DNA from: Bos javanicus
Lineage: Eukaryota; Chordata; Mammalia; Artiodactyla; Bovidae
DNA: 64,000 nucleotides
Direction of reading: 5' to 3'
Assembly (NCBI RefSeq): GCF_032452875.1
Contig: NC_083885.1
Coordinates: 65,517,625 to 65,581,624 of the forward strand
The notes beneath the pieces were generated by a model. That model saw only the letters and a program-made list of their open reading frames with translations, did not search any database and was not told the origin of the DNA. Position numbers and translations under genes: made by a program. Shown here in pieces: positions 21,246 to 32,759 of the stretch; within the stretch, counting starts at the first letter, position 1; each line of letters begins with the position of its first letter.

Positions 21246-21520
21246 TTTGCTGCTGCTAAGTCGCTTCAGTCGTGTACGACTCTGTGCGACCCCAGAGACG
21301 GCAGCCCACCAGGCTCCCCGTCCCTGGGATTCTCCAGGCAAGAACACTGGAGTGGGTTGCCATTTACTTCTCCAACACATGAAAGTGAAAAGTGAAAGCG
21401 AAGTCATTCAGTCGTGTCAAACTCTTTGTGACCCCATGGACTGCAGCCTACCAGGCTCCTTCATCCATGGAATTTTCCAGGCCAAGAGTACTGGAGTGGG
21501 GTGCCATTGCCTTCTCCGTA
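21246..21520 (-). mobile_element. Bov-A2-type dimeric SINE (antisense)
   Basis: Two related monomers in tandem: GCTGCTAAGTCGCTTCAGTC to CCATTTACTTCTCC, then GTCATTCAGTCGTGTC to GCCATTGCCTTCTCC, joined by a GAAAGTGAAAAGTGAAAG linker. Confidence 0.9.
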
Positions 21521-21539
21521 TGATTCCTTAGGGAGATGT

Positions 21540-22185
21540 AATTAAAACGACTACTTCCTTAAATTAAAAATTTAAGGAAATTCAAAAGACTGACCATACC
21601 AAGTATTGGCCAGAATGTGGAAGCATTTTACATGCTCCTGGTGGGTATGTAAAAACAATCTATAAATGTAGATCGTAGTTTGTCAGTTTCATAAGTTAAA
21701 CATTCACCTATTCTATGACTCAGGCTTTATACTTTGAATTACTAACACAGTGTAACTGAAAATCCATCCATACATACAGCTTTACATATAAACGTTCTAG
21801 CACCTTTATTTACAATAACCCACAGTAGAAATAACCCAAATGACCATAACCAGATGAATGGATGAACAAACAATGTAACTAGAAACGATACTACTCAGCA
21901 ATAAAGAATGAACTACTTATATATTATCACTTAAGAATCTCAAAATGTTTAGATTCTGCACTTCAAATAGATACACTATATCAATGTCAGCTACACCTGA
22001 ATAAAAATTTACAAAATGACTCAAAAAACCTAGGTCTGTCACACTTTTTAGGAAATCAGATGTTGAGAAATCCCTAGTGGTCCAGTGGCTAGGAATTGGC
22101 ACTTTCACTGTCATGGCCCAGGGTTCGGTCACTGGTGAGGGAACTATGATCCTGGAAGCCTCAAAGAACAACCAAAACCAAAATG
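21540..22185 (+). mobile_element. L1 fragment (sense) followed by a tRNA-type SINE
   Basis: L1-like sense text (ATGACCATAACCAGATGAATGGATG, then an ACTCAGCAATAAAGAATGAACT block) runs to about 22060. A sense tRNA-derived SINE (about 22066-22185, AAATCCCTAGTGGTCC to AACCAAAACCAAAA) then abuts the outer edge of the left duplication arm. Confidence 0.65.
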
Positions 22186-22983
22186 GAAACTCCTCATGTC
22201 TCACAATCCTATATTGCCTCTCTTTTCTGATGACCTTGGAGAAGCACCCTTGTCTTAGTGGCAGCAAATCCTGATGAGAATAGATTTCTTCCCACCTGAG
22301 TTAACAGGAATGCTGGCTGATCACAGAACCACACTGTGGATGAAGGCATCTTTCTCTGTTTATCTGCCTCTGTGGCAACGGCCTTTGGCTGAACATTCTA
22401 GATGTTCAAGCATCTGTGCACGCTGATACTGCACAGTCACAGTCACTGGAGCATCTGCTGATGCCATGTCAGGACACACTCCACCTACCTCACTGCAGTC
22501 TCCTCCGCTCCAGGGTTACTTGACGAACATGGTTCCCTCCAGCCCTGTAGTCTTACAGTGGAACCATCTAGTGAATGCTGGGGTCAGGACATGTGGTTCT
22601 TTTATAGGTTAACTGCTGAGCATTATGTGATCATTCACTGTGAATAACAATTCATGTTTCCAGAAGCACTGGAGGTTGTCACAACTTCATGACTCCTCAG
22701 ATGTTTTCTGAGCCCACAAAAAAAACCCTGATACAGTCCACAAATCAGGACCCCAGAGCCTTGCGGTCTTTCTGAGGAGACCTTGAGCAACAATGTATTT
22801 ACATTAGGCCAACCCCACAAAGAGAGCTACATCCTTCAATCATACTGAGGTGAGGCACACAAAGCACAGGACCCCCATGAAAGCTGTGCCATCATTAACG
22901 CTGCTAGAGCCCCGTTTTCTTCCAATCACCTCATATAAAGTGAACAGAAGCCCCAGACCAAAGAGGGCTGAAACATTAACGCC

Positions 22984-22989
22984 TTTATT
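22984..22989 (-). promoter_or_regulatory. Polyadenylation signal of gene 2
   Basis: Minus-strand AATAAA in the context TTTGCAATAATAAAGGC. The same context recurs at the matching place in gene 3 (62573-62578), so it is conserved between the arms. Confidence 0.75.
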
Positions 22990-23618
22990 ATTGCAAAATG
23001 CAAAGGAATACAAGGCATGAAGTTCTCAGCTTGGTGACTTGGAAGCTGGGGAAATCAGAAGTGTCACCAGAAACTAACATGTCCCTGAAAATGTAGTCCT
23101 GGCTGGCAAGTCACCAACAGAACTGAAACTGGGTCCACTGGGCCCAAATTGAGTGAGGTCCATGCCCTACTTTAGAAATGAGCAAGGAATGAGGATGCCA
23201 TAAGAGCTAAGACTACTCACTACTTCCCTCCACAGAAAGGGATGGGACAGAAGTCAGCTTCCCTGAGCATACTGGGAGGTAGTTTCCACACTGGGTGGAC
23301 CTGCCAGGTGATAGAAATGAAACTGGCAGTGACATAAAGCTGGAAAGCGCCTGGCAGGCAATTGAGCCACAAGGGAAGCCCCTAATAAAGTGAAGCACAG
23401 CTTCTTAAAGATTCCTACATACCTGAAACTTAAGGGGAATCTCCCCAGTGCAGATTTTCAGATGCATTAGATGGCCCAGTCACAACTTTTCCAGTGTAAA
23501 TATACTAGAAGGAAACTGCACATCCCAGCATATCTAAGGCCTTTCACTGGTGTGACATCTCTGGGGTTGAATGAGGTCATATTTGTAGCTGAAAAGTTTT
23601 TTCCAACATTCACTGCAC
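22990..23618 (-). other. 3'UTR of gene 2, including a lost C-terminal finger
   Basis: Immediately after the stop the minus strand still carries finger-like sequence (TGCAGTGAATGTTGGAAA, then a GACCTCATTCAAC block). The rest is conserved with the gene 3 3'UTR at 61886-62572. Confidence 0.7.
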
Positions 23619-24997
23619 TCAGGACCTTTTTCCAATGTGAACTCTCTGGTGCTGAATGAGGCTGGAACTTTGGCTAAATGATTTTCCACATTCCCCACAC
23701 TCATAAGGCCTTTCTCCAGTGTGAACTCTCAGGTGTTTAACAAGGTTAGATTTACAGCTAAATGATTTCCCACATTCACTGCACTCAACAGGCCTTTCTC
23801 CAGTGTGAACCCTCCAGTGATTCTTGAGGTTGGAGCTATGGCTAAATGATTTTCCGCAGTCCCCACACTCATAAGGCCTTTCTCCTGTGTGGACTTTCCG
23901 ATGTGAGCTAAAGCTGGAGCTTTGCTTAAAGGATTTCCCGCATTTACTGCACTCATAAGGCCTCTCTCCAGTATGAAGTCTTCTGTGGTGAATGAGGCTA
24001 GAGCTTCGGCTAAAGGATTTTCCACATTCACTGCACTGATGAGGCCTTTCTCCAGTGTGAACTCTCCGGTGGTAAATGAGGCTAAAGTTTTGGCTAAAAG
24101 ATTTCCCACATTCACTGCACTCATAAGGCCTTTCTCCAGTGTGAACTCTCTGATGCTGAATGAGATTAGATCTTTGACTAAAAGACTTCCCACATTCCCT
24201 GCACTCATAAGGTTTTTCTCCTGTGTGAACTTTCCTATGGCTGTTGAGGCTATAGCTTTGGCTAAAAGATTTCCCACATTCGCTGCATTCATAAGGTCTT
24301 TCTCCACTGTGAACCCTCTGGTGTATAATGAAACTGGAGAGGTAGGTAAACAATTTTCCACATTCATGGCATTCATAAGGCCGTTCTCCAGTGTGGACTT
24401 TCTGGTGCTGAATGAGGTTACATCTTCGAGTACAGGCTTTTCCACATTTGCTGCACTCATAAAGCCCTTCTCTAGTGAGGACTCGTTGGTCCTCAACAAG
24501 TGTGTCTGTGCAGTTGAGGGCTTTGTTGCCTTCTCCCCAGTTCTCATGCCTTTTTCCATTGTGAGAGACAGCTTCACACTCATTACTATTGTTTGGCTTC
24601 TCCTCAGTGTGATGGAAAAATCCCACATTGACTAAGAAGTCGTTCCCAATCTCCCCATAGACAGTGGGTTTCCCTGACACATGGGTTGTGCATCTGTTTA
24701 TAATCAAGGCTGTGTCCACAGAACTTCTGATGGGTATCTCTCCAATGTGTTGCTCCTGGTATTGCTGAAGGTTGGCAGAGATATAGAATCGATTTCCACA
24801 TGTGTATGGTTTCTGCCCAAGATGTGTTTCCTGGTGCTCAGGAAAGTGCAAAATGTCTCTCAAGACTGGGCCACACATCTCAAAGGGCTGGCCCTTGTGG
24901 GGAGATGAATCTACCTTGAGAGTCCTGATCTGTGACACTCCTATACAAATGCTTTGTTCAGAAGGTGCTTCCTTATCTTCTACTCCATGCCAATAGC
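23619..24997 (-). CDS. Gene 2 zinc-finger exon
   Basis: The acceptor (TTTAATTTCAG) ends at 24998 and the exon opens GYWHGVEDKEAPSEQ. Ten 84-nt finger units follow with HTGERPYE linkers. Distinct contact regions include TRRCNL, TYLSSF, SQSYSL, SQRSNL, SQNFSL, SRSSSL, KQSSSF, SHSSNL, SCKSNL and SQSSSL. An upstream TCGNRFYISANLQQ stretch is a finger with its second cysteine lost. Confidence 0.94.
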
Positions 24998-27900
24998 CTG
25001 AAATTAAAGAAGTGATGGTGAAGTACATGTTAACCTTATTGAGAAGAGGCAAAACCATCACAAATGTAACTCAACACATCAAAGGATCAGCTCATGAAAT
25101 TGCTTTCAGGAAAACTCAGCTTGAGGAAGCAACTGCTGTGCACCACTGAGTCCCTAAGGTCACGGAATGCTGCAGGTCTCACTGGGCACAGGACATGAGG
25201 AAAGGCCTATCAGAAAGGTTTGTGCTGTAACTCATTTTTCTGTCAACAGCTTTTCATTTTTTGCGGCCATGCCACCTGGCATGTGGGATGAGAGTTCCCC
25301 AAACAGGGATTGAAACAGTGCCCTCTGCAGTGCAACAACAGAGTCTTAACCACTGGACCACTGAGGAAGATCTGTCAATAGATTTTAGCAGGATTATATC
25401 TGCTGATGACGTGTGATGCTGTCAGAAGTCCAGTCCAGTCCCAGAAAAATCTGACTGGAACAAAGGTCACAGTATTTAAGGATTATTAGATACCTGCACT
25501 CTTTAGAACACGACAAAGTCTGAGTAGGGAACAGTGTGAGGAATGAGTGAGGTGAGCAGTGTAGAGAGGTGGAGAATAGCTGTCAGCTGGAATCAGAGTG
25601 GAAATGACTAATAGAAATGACAAGTCCGCAAAGTGTCGAGAATTGAGAAGGGAAAGGAGTGAGGTGTGGCTACTGGCAATGGCACCAATACAGAAGTAAA
25701 ACAGGATAGGTTCCTGGTATGATTTCAACCAAGACCTGAAGTCATGTCCTCTGTCAACTTCCATTCATCTGGGTCAGGCCTGCTATGAGCCCATCTTGTT
25801 GAGAATGGAGTCATGTCCATTCTGTGAAGCTCAGAGGACTTTTTCTGTAGCCCCACCTGAAGATCTGCATGTACCCAAGAGAACTAAAATCATAAGGGAA
25901 TGACAGGACAAGTCAGTAGCCAAAACAGGCCCAGACAACTCAGAACACAGGAGACCACCAGAATGCTATTAAATATTACCAAAAAATTCCTAAGGCCATA
26001 GCTGAAGGGAAGATAGCACAGTAGTAAGAACCAGGAATCTGATTTCTCTTCTGGACAACTACACCAGTAGAATTAGTCTAATGCAACTCTTTTGCAATGC
26101 TCAACTGCTTTAATTTTGTCCCTTTCAGCTCTTAGCATGGTAATAGTATTCATCCTTCCACTCCCTACCTCTGAGCCCTTGGGGTGGGGACCTTGTACAT
26201 GTTCCAAGAATAGCTTCTAGGAGTCAGGATGGGCAATAAGGAGTCTGTCCTCCAAATGTCAGAAATACCCCAAGATCAGAAACAAGAAAATGATGCCAGC
26301 TTCTACCACTAGTATTCATCATAGTATTGGAAGTTCTACACGGAGCCTTAAGAAAAAAGACAAAAGGCATCCACAGCTCATGAAATTGTGAAGATTGCAC
26401 CACAACACTTCTAGAATAAATGAATTCAGCAAATGAAGAGGATACAAATTAAATATCTGTGGGAATTCCCTGGTGGTCCAGTGGTCAAGGCATGCTGCGG
26501 TTGGGGAACTAAGATTTTGAGGGCAGCAGCGTGGCAAAAAAAAAAAAAAAGAAACTGGTAAATGTTTTGTGTACATGTCCCAAGTGAAATAAAGCAAAAA
26601 GAACCTGAACTAAGGGTCTGTCAATAACATTTGTGTAAGCAGTGACTATGTAAGTGACTACACTTCCAGCACAGTCAGAAACAAATGTGAGCTATAGGAA
26701 TGAAGGGTGTTATACTAGGGTGCTATGGTGCTGGAGAGTCACCCAGCGAGGCAGACGGCAAGACATGGGGGTCCTTTAGGCTGACAAAACAACAGTGATA
26801 CCAAACTCTTCCCTGGGAGGCTTTGGGGCAGTAGGTGCTGTGGTGACACGGATGAGAAGGAGGCGAGCACTCAGCCCAGCCCTTGTAAACACAGCACAAA
26901 TCCAGGCCACTAGGGACACACCTGCCCCTGGAGAAAAGAGAAGCACAGAGCTTGGCCCAGGGCACAGGGGCAGGTAGAAGAGCTTACCCAGTGAGGATGT
27001 AAGTGCAAAGTTCTCCAGCATCACATCGTGGTACAGGCATCTCTGAGCCTCATCAAGGAGAGCCCATTCCTCCCAGGAGAAGTACACAGCCACATCCTCA
27101 AAGGTCACACTGCCCTGCCAGGACACAGACAGATGAGACCATCAACTGCCTCTCTTCTAAAGACCCACAAGCCACCTCCTCGCACACCTACGCCATCTCC
27201 ATCTTCCTCCTAAGAGCTCAGAAGAGATTCCCGACCTTGGTGCCATAGCTGCCTGCTCTCTCCTCACTCTCCCACTAACTGCTCTGTTCATGCTGCTGTC
27301 CACTCTGCAACCAGTGGAGCCTGTAAAGACTCAAGAAATCACCTCTCTCATCTGATCCACACCTCCCACTGCCTCCAGAATAGATGCCCAACTTCACAGA
27401 CAGTCATTCCAGGTCTGACTGCTGCTCCCCACAGCCAGTTTATTCTTGCCAGGAAGGAAGGAGACCTGCAATTCTCTGAACCAACTTAGCCTCACCTCCA
27501 AGCACTTCCTGTTTTTGTGACAAGCTTCCACATCTCTTTCTATTGGTGGCCTGAAAGGGGAACCCTTTCATATAACACTTAGACCGGACTTAGGACTGAG
27601 CTAGGATTCTCCAAGGTCCGCACACCCAAGGGCTGGGAAAATGCCAGGTGACACGTTTCATAACAACCCAAATTTGGAGAAAATTAGAAGGCTTCCCTGG
27701 TGGCTCAGATGGTAAAGAATCTGCCTCTCATGCAGGAGACTTGGGTTTGATCCCCAGGTTGGGAAGATCCCCTGGAGAAGAGAATGGCATCCACTCCAGT
27801 ATTCTTGCCTGGAGAAATCCATGGACAGAGGAGCCTGGCAGGCTATAGTCCATGGGGTTGCAAACACGACTGAGAGACTAACACAGGGTTGCGACTAGTG

Positions 27901-29032
27901 AGGGTAATCTCCACTTACCCGATGATATTCGAAAAGCACCTTCGCAGCCATGGAAACCTGTGGGAAGTGCTAAGTCTTAGAGGGATGTGATCCTGGCAAT
28001 TTTCCAGGGACTGAGACCTTCCCTGCACACCTGGTGGCATCTGAACCAGGTTCCACGAGTGTCTAACCTCTATTCACTCTCAGCAATTGTGTGTCCTTGG
28101 AAAAAAAACCTAAACTCCATCTGCTTCAATGTCCTCAGCATCCCTACAATTAGTTCTTTCATTGAACAGACTTTGGTGATTTTGCAAACCTAACACGTCA
28201 CGTTTCTTTGCCTCACAATTTTCTATGGCTCCAAATTTGCTGTATGACTCAGGAAACTCAAACAGGGGCTCTGTATCAACCTGGAGAGGTGGGATGGAGA
28301 GGGAGGTTCAAAGAGGACCGAATATATGTATCAGTTTAATTCAGTTCAGTCGCTCAGTCATATCCGACTCTTTGCGACCCCATGGACTGCAGCACACCAG
28401 GCTTCCCTGTCCATCACCAACTCCCCGAGTTTACTCAAACTCATGTCCATTGAGCCAGTGATGCCATCCAACCATCTCATCCTCTGTCGTCCCCTTCTCC
28501 TCCCGCCTTCAGTCTTTCCCAGCATCAGGGTCTTTTCAAATGAGTCAGTTCTTCATATCAGGTGTATATCTATGGCTGATTCATGCTGAGGTTTGACAGA
28601 AAACAACAAAATTCTGTAAAGCAATTATCCTCCAATTAAAAAAAACTTTTTTAAATTTTCCATGGCTTCAAAGGCCTCAAAAAGGAAGGTACAACTCCTC
28701 AGTCCGCCACTGCAGATGCGACAGCATACACACACTGTTCCCTGCAGCCATCAGATGGACCCCAGTTTCCCCGAATTCTCCTGCCTCAGTCGGACCGCCA
28801 CATCTCTGCGCCTGCGCATCCCTCCGCCATCGCCCTCTACCAGGCGCCACCGTACTATCTGTCAAATAGAAGGCCCCACCCACCACCGCATCGCTGTCCT
28901 GGATACCCGGGTCTGAGCTGCGGGCACCTGAGCAGGTTCGGGGCTTTAGCGTCTGTTAGGATGAAGCCGATGAGGGCCGGACGGATCAGCGTTTACCTGA
29001 GGAGTGTCCCTCAGCGCCGCCGCCGCCGCCAT
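23619..29032 (-). CDS. KRAB C2H2 zinc-finger protein, gene 2 (exons spliced)
   Basis: Predicted nuclear KRAB repressor. Coding segments on the minus strand are 29032-28997, optional 27957-27919, 27114-26988 and 24997-23619. Skipping exon 2 gives 513 aa and including it gives 526 aa. Both stay in frame, because exon 2 is 39 nt, and exon 2 also has its own ATG (27951), which gives 512 aa. In the 513-aa form residues 1-12 are the leader, 13-54 a canonical KRAB A box (DV, EEW and MLE kept), 55-235 a spacer with two collapsed fingers, and 236-513 ten complete C2H2 fingers without a lost ligand. The last linker reads HIGKRS and ends in TGA after a 2-nt deletion relative to the usual GGCCTTATGAG. 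Of the three genes this one has the most intact coding structure. It is like the ZNF587/ZNF671 group; no ortholog is claimed. Confidence 0.87.
25060..26640 (-). other. Gene 2 intron between KRAB and finger exons
   Basis: An antisense tRNA-type SINE lies at about 25253-25372 and a sense one at about 26459-26552 with an A15 tail. The remainder is unique or weakly repetitive. It lacks the L1 block that expands the same intron in gene 3. Confidence 0.6.
26988..27114 (-). CDS. Gene 2 KRAB A-box exon
   Basis: A 127-nt exon between acceptor CCTGGCAG and donor GTAAGC, encoding GSVTFEDVAVYFSWEEW and LYHDVMLENFALTSSL. It is base-for-base the same as the gene 3 exon at 56107-56233, and flanking intron sequence is also almost the same. 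Confidence 0.95.
27690..27888 (+). mobile_element. BovA-type SINE shared by both duplication arms
   Basis: It lies between the start exon and the KRAB exon, and its counterpart at about 55325-55535 occupies the same position and relative orientation in gene 3, with the same flank (TTTGGAGAAAATTAGA). It was therefore present before the duplication. Confidence 0.9.
27919..27957 (-). CDS. Gene 2 exon 2 (alternative start exon)
   Basis: A 39-nt exon: acceptor CACAG, GTTTCC, then an ATG opening MAAKVLFEYHR, then donor GTAAGT. It can be read through from exon 1 in frame or serve as the first coding exon. The gene 3 equivalent is its only start. Confidence 0.75.
28220..28640. mobile_element. L1-like 3' end split by an antisense BovA/BovB element
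   Basis: The outer pieces (GGGCTCTGTATCAACCTGG; GAGGTTTGACAGAAAACAAC ... CAATTATCCTCCAATTAAAA) match the element at 32760-32990. The inner piece, about 28330-28560, is an antisense BovB/BovA 3' end (CAGTCGCTCAGTCATATCC). This composite accounts for most of the extra length of gene 2 intron 1 over gene 3. Confidence 0.7.
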
Positions 29033-29280
29033 CGGACCCAGTGCGCGGAGAGGCGCTAACCCAGCACCAACGTCTCCAGGCCGCCCTGTAGGTAGCGATG
29101 TGCCCGACTGTAGGACCGCCTCTAGTCCCTGGGGCAAAGCGTCTTCTCCCGCCTCCTCTGTCACCTCAACCCCGATCCTTCGGACCTCGAAAACCGCTCA
29201 AAGAACCGCTAAGGAGACACAGGAAGTCCCGCCTTCACCCAGTGAGCCCACCCACCCGCCGGAAATGTCGGAATTCTGGA
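28997..29280 (-). CDS. Gene 2 exon 1 (5'UTR plus 12 codons)
   Basis: CpG-rich first exon. The ATG at 29032 (CCGATGGCGG) opens MAAAAALRDTPQ, a leader typical of this ZNF family, and ends at TCAG|GTAAAC (28997/28996) in phase 0. A more upstream in-frame ATG exists, but family leaders favour 29032. Only 29032-28997 is treated as coding. Confidence 0.75.
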
Positions 29281-29390
29281 TGTTCATTGGGTGCGCTCCG
29301 CTGCTGCTCAACGCGTAGCTTTCTGGATAATGCAGTTCGGGCAGGCGCCAGCCTGCAGCCTGAGAGATTCTGCTCGAATCTCCCAGGGTC
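29281..29390 (-). promoter_or_regulatory. Promoter of KRAB-ZNF gene 2
   Basis: The minus strand carries ACTGCATTATCCAGAAAG (29336-29319, ZNF143-like) and a CCAAT box (29290-29286), in the same order and spacing class as genes 1 and 3. Confidence 0.65.
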
Positions 29391-30036
29391 AGGCAATCCT
29401 CTAGGCTGCTCAAAACTGACCTCCCTGTTCTTCCAGGTAGGCTAGAAGCTTCGTTTCCTCTTCAAGGGGCTAAGGACAATTTCTGGGGAATTCGAAGAGC
29501 ATTTAGAAAGCCTTCAAAGCTATTGATCTCAAAGTGTTTGGATAATAATTTAGATTCCATGCAGCTGTCTGTAGTGAACATGCCCTGATAGATGACAGCG
29601 ATGATATACTATCATACTGTCCTTTAATTGTACTCAGACTGAGGCGTTTAAGTCATTTTTGTGAACTTTAGTGAGTTTTGTCTGGGACTTTAAAGGGAAA
29701 AAAAATCATTTGTACCATAGGATACAGGATAGAGGAGGCATATTGGGCAGCTCTGACGAAGATGGACGTGGTGGGATCTGGGCCTCGCCTTCCTCTTAGT
29801 CAGTGATTGTGCAGAACTCAGAAACATCGTTTTATCCATTAAACATGAAATTACTGTATCTTAAGAAACGCAAATCTTTTATACATGCACATTCTTTTTT
29901 TAATATATGGTTGGCAGTTTCTCATGAAATATCACCTTTGCTATTATTAAGGAGTACTACTCTCTGTACATCTAGAAAATAGAAAGTTGTTGAAAAACAA
30001 AATTCAACTGAGTATGTGTTAAAAATCTAAACGATT
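29391..30036. other. Inner flank of the left arm, nothing recognised
   Basis: Unique-looking sequence with no gene or repeat that I could identify. Confidence 0.4.
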
Positions 30037-30342
30037 TGGACTTCCCTGGTGGTGCAATGGTCAAGAATCCACCTTCCAGGGCAGGGGACATGGGTTCCCT
30101 TGCTGGTCTGATAAGATTCCATGTGCCGGGGGCAACTGAGCCCCTGTACAGTAGCTACTGAAGACTTCCAACCTAGGGCCTGTGCACCATAACAAAAGAA
30201 GCCACTGCAATAAGCAGCCCTCACCCCACAACTAGAGTGTTACACCACCCCCTACCCCTCTGCCGCCCCGCAGCAACTAAACTAAAGAAAGCCTAGGCAC
30301 AGCAAGGAAGAACCGTGGACCCAAAAATAAATAAATAAAATT
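30037..30342 (+). mobile_element. tRNA-derived SINE, long form (sense)
   Basis: A full sense copy from GGACTTCCCTGGTGGTGCAA to CCCAAAAATAAATAAATAAA, with an internal ACTAGAGTG block and a (AAAT)n tail. Confidence 0.85.
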
Positions 30343-30533
30343 TCTAAATGGCTTTATTAAATGATTCATGAATCTGAAAGTGTCAGTCAAGCAAGTTCAG
30401 AGGAGCTCCAAAGTGCCACAGAAACAGAAATGTTTCTTTAAGGCAGCACAAAGACATCATAAAACTTGTGGACATGGGAAGAGGGGAGGAGATGGTGAGA
30501 TGGATGAAATGAATAACAAGGAAACTTACATTC

Positions 30534-32758
30534 AGTTAAGTTCAGTCGCTCAGTCGTGTCCGACTCTTTGCAACCCCATGATTCCCAGCAAACCAGGCCT
30601 CCCTTTCCATCACCAACTCTCGGAGTTTACCCAAACTCATGTCCATCGAAACGGTGATGTCATCCACCCATTTCATCCTCTGTCGTCCCCTTCTCCTCCT
30701 GCCCCAACCCTTCCCAGCATCAGAGTCTTTTCCAATGAGTCAACTCTTCGCATGAGGTGGCCAAAGTACTGGAGTTTCACCTTCAGCATCAGTCCTTTCA
30801 ATGAACACCCAGGACTGATGTCCTTTAGGATGGACTGGTTGGATCTCCTTGCAGTCCAACGGACTCTCAAGAGTCTTCTCCAACACCACAGTTCAAAAGC
30901 ATCAGTTCTTTGGCGCTCAGCCTTCTTCACAGTCCAACTCTCACATCCATACATGACCACAGGAAAAACCATAGCCTTGACTAGACAGACCCTTGTTGGC
31001 AAAGTAATGTCTCTGCTTTTGAATATGCTATCTAGGTTGGTCATAACTTTCCTTCCAAGGAGTAAGCGTCTTTTAATGTCATGGCTGCAATCACCATCTG
31101 CAGTGATTTTGGAGCCCCCCAAAATAAAGTCTGACACTGTTTCCACTGTTTCCCCATCTATTTCCCATGAAGTGATGGGACCAGATGCCATGATATTAGT
31201 TTTCTGAATGTTGAGCTTTAAGCCAACTTTTTCACTCTCCACTTTCACTTTCATCAAGAGGCTTTTTAGTTCCTCTTGACTTTCTGCCATAAGGGTGGTG
31301 TCATTTGCATATCTGAGGTTATTGATATTTCTCCCGGCAATCTTGATTCCAGCTTGTGCTTCTTCCAGCCCAGCGTTTCTCATGATGTACTCTGCATATA
31401 AGTTAAATAAGCAGGGTGACAATATACAGCCTTGATGTACTCCTTTTCCTATTTGGAGCCAGTCTGTTGTTCCATGTCCAGTTCTAACTGTTGCTTCCTG
31501 ACCTGCATATAGGTTTCTCAAGAGGCAGGTAAGGGGGTCTGGTATTCCCATCTCTTTCAGAATTTTCCACAGGTTATTGTGATCCACACAGTCAAAGGTT
31601 TTGGCATAGTCAATAAAGCAGATGTTTTTCTGGAACTCTCTTGCTTTTTCCATGATCCAGCGAATGTTGGCAATTTGATCTCTGGTTCCTTTGCCTTTTC
31701 TAAAACCAGCTTGAACGTCTGGAAGTTCACATATTGCTGAAGCCTGGCTTGGAGAATTTTAAGCATTATTTTACTAGCATGTGAGATGAGTGCAATTGTG
31801 CGGTCGTTTGAGCATTCTTTGGCATTGCCTTTCTTTGGGATTGGAATGAAAACTGACCTTTTCCAGTCCTGTGGCCACTGCTGAGTTTTCCAAATTTGCT
31901 GGCATATTGAGTGCAGCACTTTCACAGCATCATCTTTCAGGATTTGAAATAGCTCAACTGGAATTCCATCACCTCCACTAGCTTTGTTTGTAGTGATGCT
32001 TTCTAAGGCCCACTTGACTTCACATTCCGGGATGTCTGGCTCTAGATGAGTGATCACACCATCATGATTATCTGGGTCGCGAAGATCTTGTTTGTACAGT
32101 TCTTCTGTGTATTCTTGCCACCTCTTCTTAATATCTTCTGCTTCTGTTAGGTCCATACCATTTCTGTCCTTTATCAAACCCATCTTTGGATGAAATGTAT
32201 CTCTAATTTTCTTGAAGAGATCTCTAGTCTTTCCCATTCTGTTGTTTTCCTCTATTTCTTTGCATTGATCACTGAGGAAGGCTTTCTTATCTCTCCTTGC
32301 TATTCTTTGGAACTCTGCATTCAGATGCTTATATCTTTCCTTTTCTCCTTTGCTTTTCGCTTCTCTTCTTTTCACAGCTATCTGTAAGGCCTCCTCAGCC
32401 AGCCATTTTGCTTTTTCGCATTTCTTTTCCATGGGGATGGTCTTGATCCCTGTCTCCTATACAATGTCACGAACCTCCATCCATAGTTCATCAGGCACTC
32501 TGTCTATCAGATCTAGTCCCATAAATCTATTTCTCACTTCCACTGTATAATCATAAGGGATTGATTTAGGTCATATATAAATGGTCTAGTGGTTTTCCCT
32601 ACTTTCTTCAGTTTAAGTCTGAATTTGACAAGGAGTTCATGATCTGAGCCACAGTCAGCTCCTGGTCTTGTTTTTGCTGACTGTACAGAGCTTCTCCATC
32701 TTTGGCTGCGAAGAATATCTGATTTCGGTGTTGACCATCTGGTGGTGTCCATGTGTAG
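30534..32758 (-). mobile_element. BovB (RTE-class) LINE, copy A, 5'-truncated
   Basis: About 2.2 kb of antisense BovB. Two overlapping minus-strand frames (32432-31557 and 31653-30673) carry the reverse transcriptase: ASGGDGIPVELF, FIPIPKKGNAKEC, VHQGCILSPCLFNLY, then NLRYANDTTLMAES. A frameshift separates them. The catalytic YADD box reads YAND, so the enzyme would be inactive. Only the tail of the endonuclease domain could be present. Confidence 0.93.
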
Positions 32759-32759
32759 C

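Larger units (their letters stand above)
22186..29390. repeat. Left arm of large inverted duplication
   Basis: Reverse-complemented, this segment matches about 54450-63480 through promoter, exons, introns, 3'UTR and downstream flank. The outer end pairs CTTTTCTGATGACCTTGGAG with CAAGGTCATCAGGAAAGAG near 63436. The inner end pairs the promoter motif at 29319 with that at 54500. Arm lengths differ mainly through an L1 insertion in the right arm and a retroelement composite in the left. Confidence 0.88.

Noticed and set aside
26776..27126. 116-codon frame read as a short KRAB-only protein (and its twin at 56095-56445)
   Set aside because: The frame runs through a good GTAAGC donor into the intron. 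The exon length of 127 nt and the downstream in-phase finger exon favour splicing. A retained-intron KRAB-only isoform is possible but not supported by sequence alone.
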